From assembly GCF_021190955.1 (NCBI RefSeq), contig NZ_JAIOAO010000007.1:124001-188000 (forward strand): a DNA stretch of 64,000 nt, read 5' to 3'. Shown here in pieces: positions 62,127 to 64,000 of this stretch (positions within the stretch are counted from its first letter, which is position 1; every line of letters starts with the position of its first letter). Made by a program: the position numbers and the translations under genes. The DNA is from Parachryseolinea silvisoli. Its GTDB lineage: Bacteria > Bacteroidota > Bacteroidia > Cytophagales > Cyclobacteriaceae. The notes under the pieces were generated by a model that saw nothing but the letters and a program-made list of their open reading frames with translations, did no database searches and was not told where the DNA came from.

Positions 62127-64000
62127 TTATTTCTTGATCAACCGATAGCTCTTTTTAATACTGTTTTTGTCGACAACCATGAGGTATAGTCCGCTGCCCC
62201 ATGCGCTCGCATCTATGGTATAGTTCGATTGGCCTGCTACCACCGGTACGGACGATATCACCTGCCCCATGGTTGTTGTCACCTGAATACTGCGTACGTC
62301 GCTGTCGACGATGTGCAGCGTAAGTTGGTCGGCTACGGGGTTCGGGTAAGCGCTCACCAAAACGGCGCCTTGTTCCCCATTTATCCCCTCGCGAGCTGCC
62401 TTCAATACTTCAAACGACGTTTTGAAAACCTCAGGTGAACATCCTCCCAATGAATTGATGCTCAATTCATTGGCACCATCTTGTAGTGCCTCGACGGGCA
62501 ACTGGAAAGAGATCGCAGCGCCCGTGCCCTGTACAGGACCTGCAATAAGTGTTCCTGCAGCATTTACCAAAGTATAACTTACACCCGAAGTCGTGCCAGA
62601 AACCTGCACGGTATGCTCAGCAGAAGCAGCATCCACGACAGCTGGGCTCTCGATCGTTATCCCTGCAAGGGCATCATCTGCAACACTCACGCTAAAGCGG
62701 TGAGGGTCTTTTGAAGCCTCGTTTTCATCTATGGTGAAGGCATACGTGCCTGACTTCAGCTCCACGGTTTTACCGAGGTACTTGTCGGTCAGCATAAAGT
62801 GATACCCGGTTATTACTTTGGTTGTCAGCGCGATGTTGTATGATCCGGCCTCGACGCGCGTCATTTCCAGGGGAAAGACGGTGTTACAGGTCAGCGCGCT
62901 TACGGCGTTGATCGCCATGGCCCGATCGTCTGCGGCAAGAGTCGAGAAGCTGAACCCTCCGAGATTGTAAAGCTTGGGCGCATCCAGGCTATCGAGTCCG
63001 GGCTGTGCGGCGTCTTGTACTTTTACATAAGCAGCATCGGATCGCTGACCATCGGAAAGTACCACTGCGAACGAAGGAATTTCAATCGGTGCGCGCTCAC
63101 GGAAGAATTCAGCTACCGGCGTTACCTTTACCGATTCTGTTAGTCGCAATACCGGGCTTGCTCCTGTAGCCCGCACAAAAAAGGCCTGACTCGGAGCAAT
63201 CTGTCCGTTCGGAATGTCATTCGTTACACCTGCTTCGTAGTAACGCATCATACCCGTGCCATTGTCGACAATCGCGATTACAACCGACATGCGGGTGCGG
63301 GTCCAACCCGACACATCCCAGTCGATGGTCGCCGGGTACGGGTTGCCTATGAGGTTCCAGCCGTTTGCATCGACGTCAGGGGTCGCTGTGTAGGTAACAG
63401 GAAATGTGATGGTGCCCTGATTGATCGGTCCGGTAACGTCTACGACAGTAGGGACCGTACATTCACGAATGTATGCCGCATAGCCTTTGCCTGTTTCCAG
63501 GGGACTGTTAGTTGTCGACGTACCCACCAGCGGATAGCCGACGTAGCCGGCATCAACATTGCCTGTCGCGGTCTCGTCGTAGCGGTACATCGAATATGCA
63601 TTCGAGCGAATGTTGTCGCCACAGATGGTCTGTGTGGGGCTCGGGTCCTGGAACTTGCCGGTAATAGGGAAATCATCCTTCCATTGCGCTACCATGGCAT
63701 TGGTCACAGGACTCGACAAATAGCGATAGATCCGGCCTTCCGGACTCATGTAGCGCTCCACTGTTACGTCACCTGAGATCGTATTGCCACTCAGCAGTCT
63801 ATAGATAGAACCATTTGTGCCGCCTGGCGCATCTGTTGTCGATCGTACTACCAGGTTACCATTAGAGGCAACGGTAACATTGCTGGAAGGGCTGACAAAT
63901 TGCAGAAGTCCCGTCAGGTTCAGCGTCGATGTGAGCTGTACGCCAGCTCCACCCGATTTCGTTACGTTAATATTAGAGAATGTCGCTCCTCCGGCAGAGA
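62127..64000 (-). CDS. T9SS-secreted surface protein, 3' part (start lies beyond the window)
   Basis: The minus-strand frame is open from the window edge at 64000 to the stop at 62127, giving at least 624 residues; the apparent GTG start at 63761 is internal. The end carries a type A sorting domain (SAYPNPVADQLTLHIVDSDVRSIQVTTTMGQVISSVPVVAGQSNYTIDASAWGSGLYLMVV, ending KSYRLIKK), so it is exported by the type IX secretion system and attached or released at the surface. The part before it is beta-rich with repeated Ig-like stretches (GNLVVRSTTDAPGGTNGSIYRLLSGNTISGDVTVERYM). Function unknown; probably a large adhesin or surface-layer type protein. Confidence 0.88.
   Translation of the reverse strand, partial: SAGGATFSNINVTKSGGAGVQLTSTLNLTGLLQFVSPSSNVTVASNGNLVVRSTTDAPGGTNGSIYRLLSGNTISGDVTVERYMSPEGRIYRYLSSPVTNAMVAQWKDDFPITGKFQDPSPTQTICGDNIRSNAYSMYRYDETATGNVDAGYVGYPLVGTSTTNSPLETGKGYAAYIRECTVPTVVDVTGPINQGTITFPVTYTATPDVDANGWNLIGNPYPATIDWDVSGWTRTRMSVVIAIVDNGTGMMRYYEAGVTNDIPNGQIAPSQAFFVRATGASPVLRLTESVKVTPVAEFFRERAPIEIPSFAVVLSDGQRSDAAYVKVQDAAQPGLDSLDAPKLYNLGGFSFSTLAADDRAMAINAVSALTCNTVFPLEMTRVEAGSYNIALTTKVITGYHFMLTDKYLGKTVELKSGTYAFTIDENEASKDPHRFSVSVADDALAGITIESPAVVDAASAEHTVQVSGTTSGVSYTLVNAAGTLIAGPVQGTGAAISFQLPVEALQDGANELSINSLGGCSPEVFKTSFEVLKAAREGINGEQGAVLVSAYPNPVADQLTLHIVDSDVRSIQVTTTMGQVISSVPVVAGQSNYTIDASAWGSGLYLMVVDKNSIKKSYRLIKK

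Noticed and set aside
1-64000. tRNA, rRNA, CRISPR, insertion sequences or prophage
   Set aside because: Looked for T-loop-like motifs, regular spaced repeats, transposase or integrase motifs; none found.

Overview
The window looks like a chromosomal segment of a free-living Bacteroidota bacterium, most likely order Cytophagales (my guess is something near Chryseolinea/Ohtaekwangia; the genus is not provable from here). Supporting this are a protein with a T9SS type A sorting domain, lipoproteins with an acidic run right after the lipobox cysteine, several promoters of the Bacteroidota type (TTG, about 19 bases, TAnnTTTG), an N-terminal-half transketolase, and families largely confined to this phylum (DUF5777, DUF6089, YceI/cytochrome operon, CX4CH cytochrome). 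Base composition is close to half GC and even across the window. I see no rRNA, tRNA, CRISPR array, insertion sequence or prophage.

Layout. 0.2-6.7 kb: a lipoprotein, a lipoprotein-type MsrA, a YfiR-like protein plus membrane sensor pair, and L-2-hydroxyglutarate oxidase. 6.8-18.2 kb, the most striking part: eight consecutive same-strand paralogous surface lipoproteins of mosaic architecture (two beta-type N-terminal domains, a PKD-like domain with an IDWGDG motif, and an LRR-like C-terminus). Two members lack N-terminal domains, and two decayed C-terminal stubs of further copies lie between them. 18.8-23.8 kb: a MoeB/ThiF-rhodanese fusion, OsmC and a sodium/solute symporter, then a cytochrome, YceI and DUF5777 operon. 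23.8-24.4 kb: a gene-poor stretch with two copies of a 65-base element that looks like tandem small RNAs with their own promoters and terminators. 24.4-29.8 kb: a very large transporter-HEAT-cNMP fusion with a tiny translationally coupled partner, an OmpH/Skp chaperone, a conserved unknown and a gamma carbonic anhydrase.

29.9-36.9 kb: miaB, a sigma-54 activator, lptE, a TPR-like unknown and secG run as one envelope-centred operon, followed by half a transketolase and an isolated lipoprotein. 37.2-47.4 kb: OPT and POT oligopeptide transporters as a pair, PEP carboxykinase, a DUF4168 protein, a peptidase M15 / GH1 / lactonase operon and an OmpA-family protein. 47.5-59.8 kb: parC and parE, a phosphohexomutase, mtaB, lolD, sucC and a DUF6089 barrel. 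60-64 kb: a CapD/PglF-type nucleotide-sugar dehydratase, a 66-residue protein with a sorting-signal-like C-terminus, and the end of a large T9SS cargo protein that runs off the right edge.

Best candidates for something undescribed: the tandem lipoprotein array with its relics and domain losses (6.8-18.2 kb), the twin small RNA candidates (24.07-24.35 kb), and the parC tail, where one-base shifts at three A-runs would turn an odd Ser/Gln-rich tail into an ordinary Lys/Pro/Ala-rich one.
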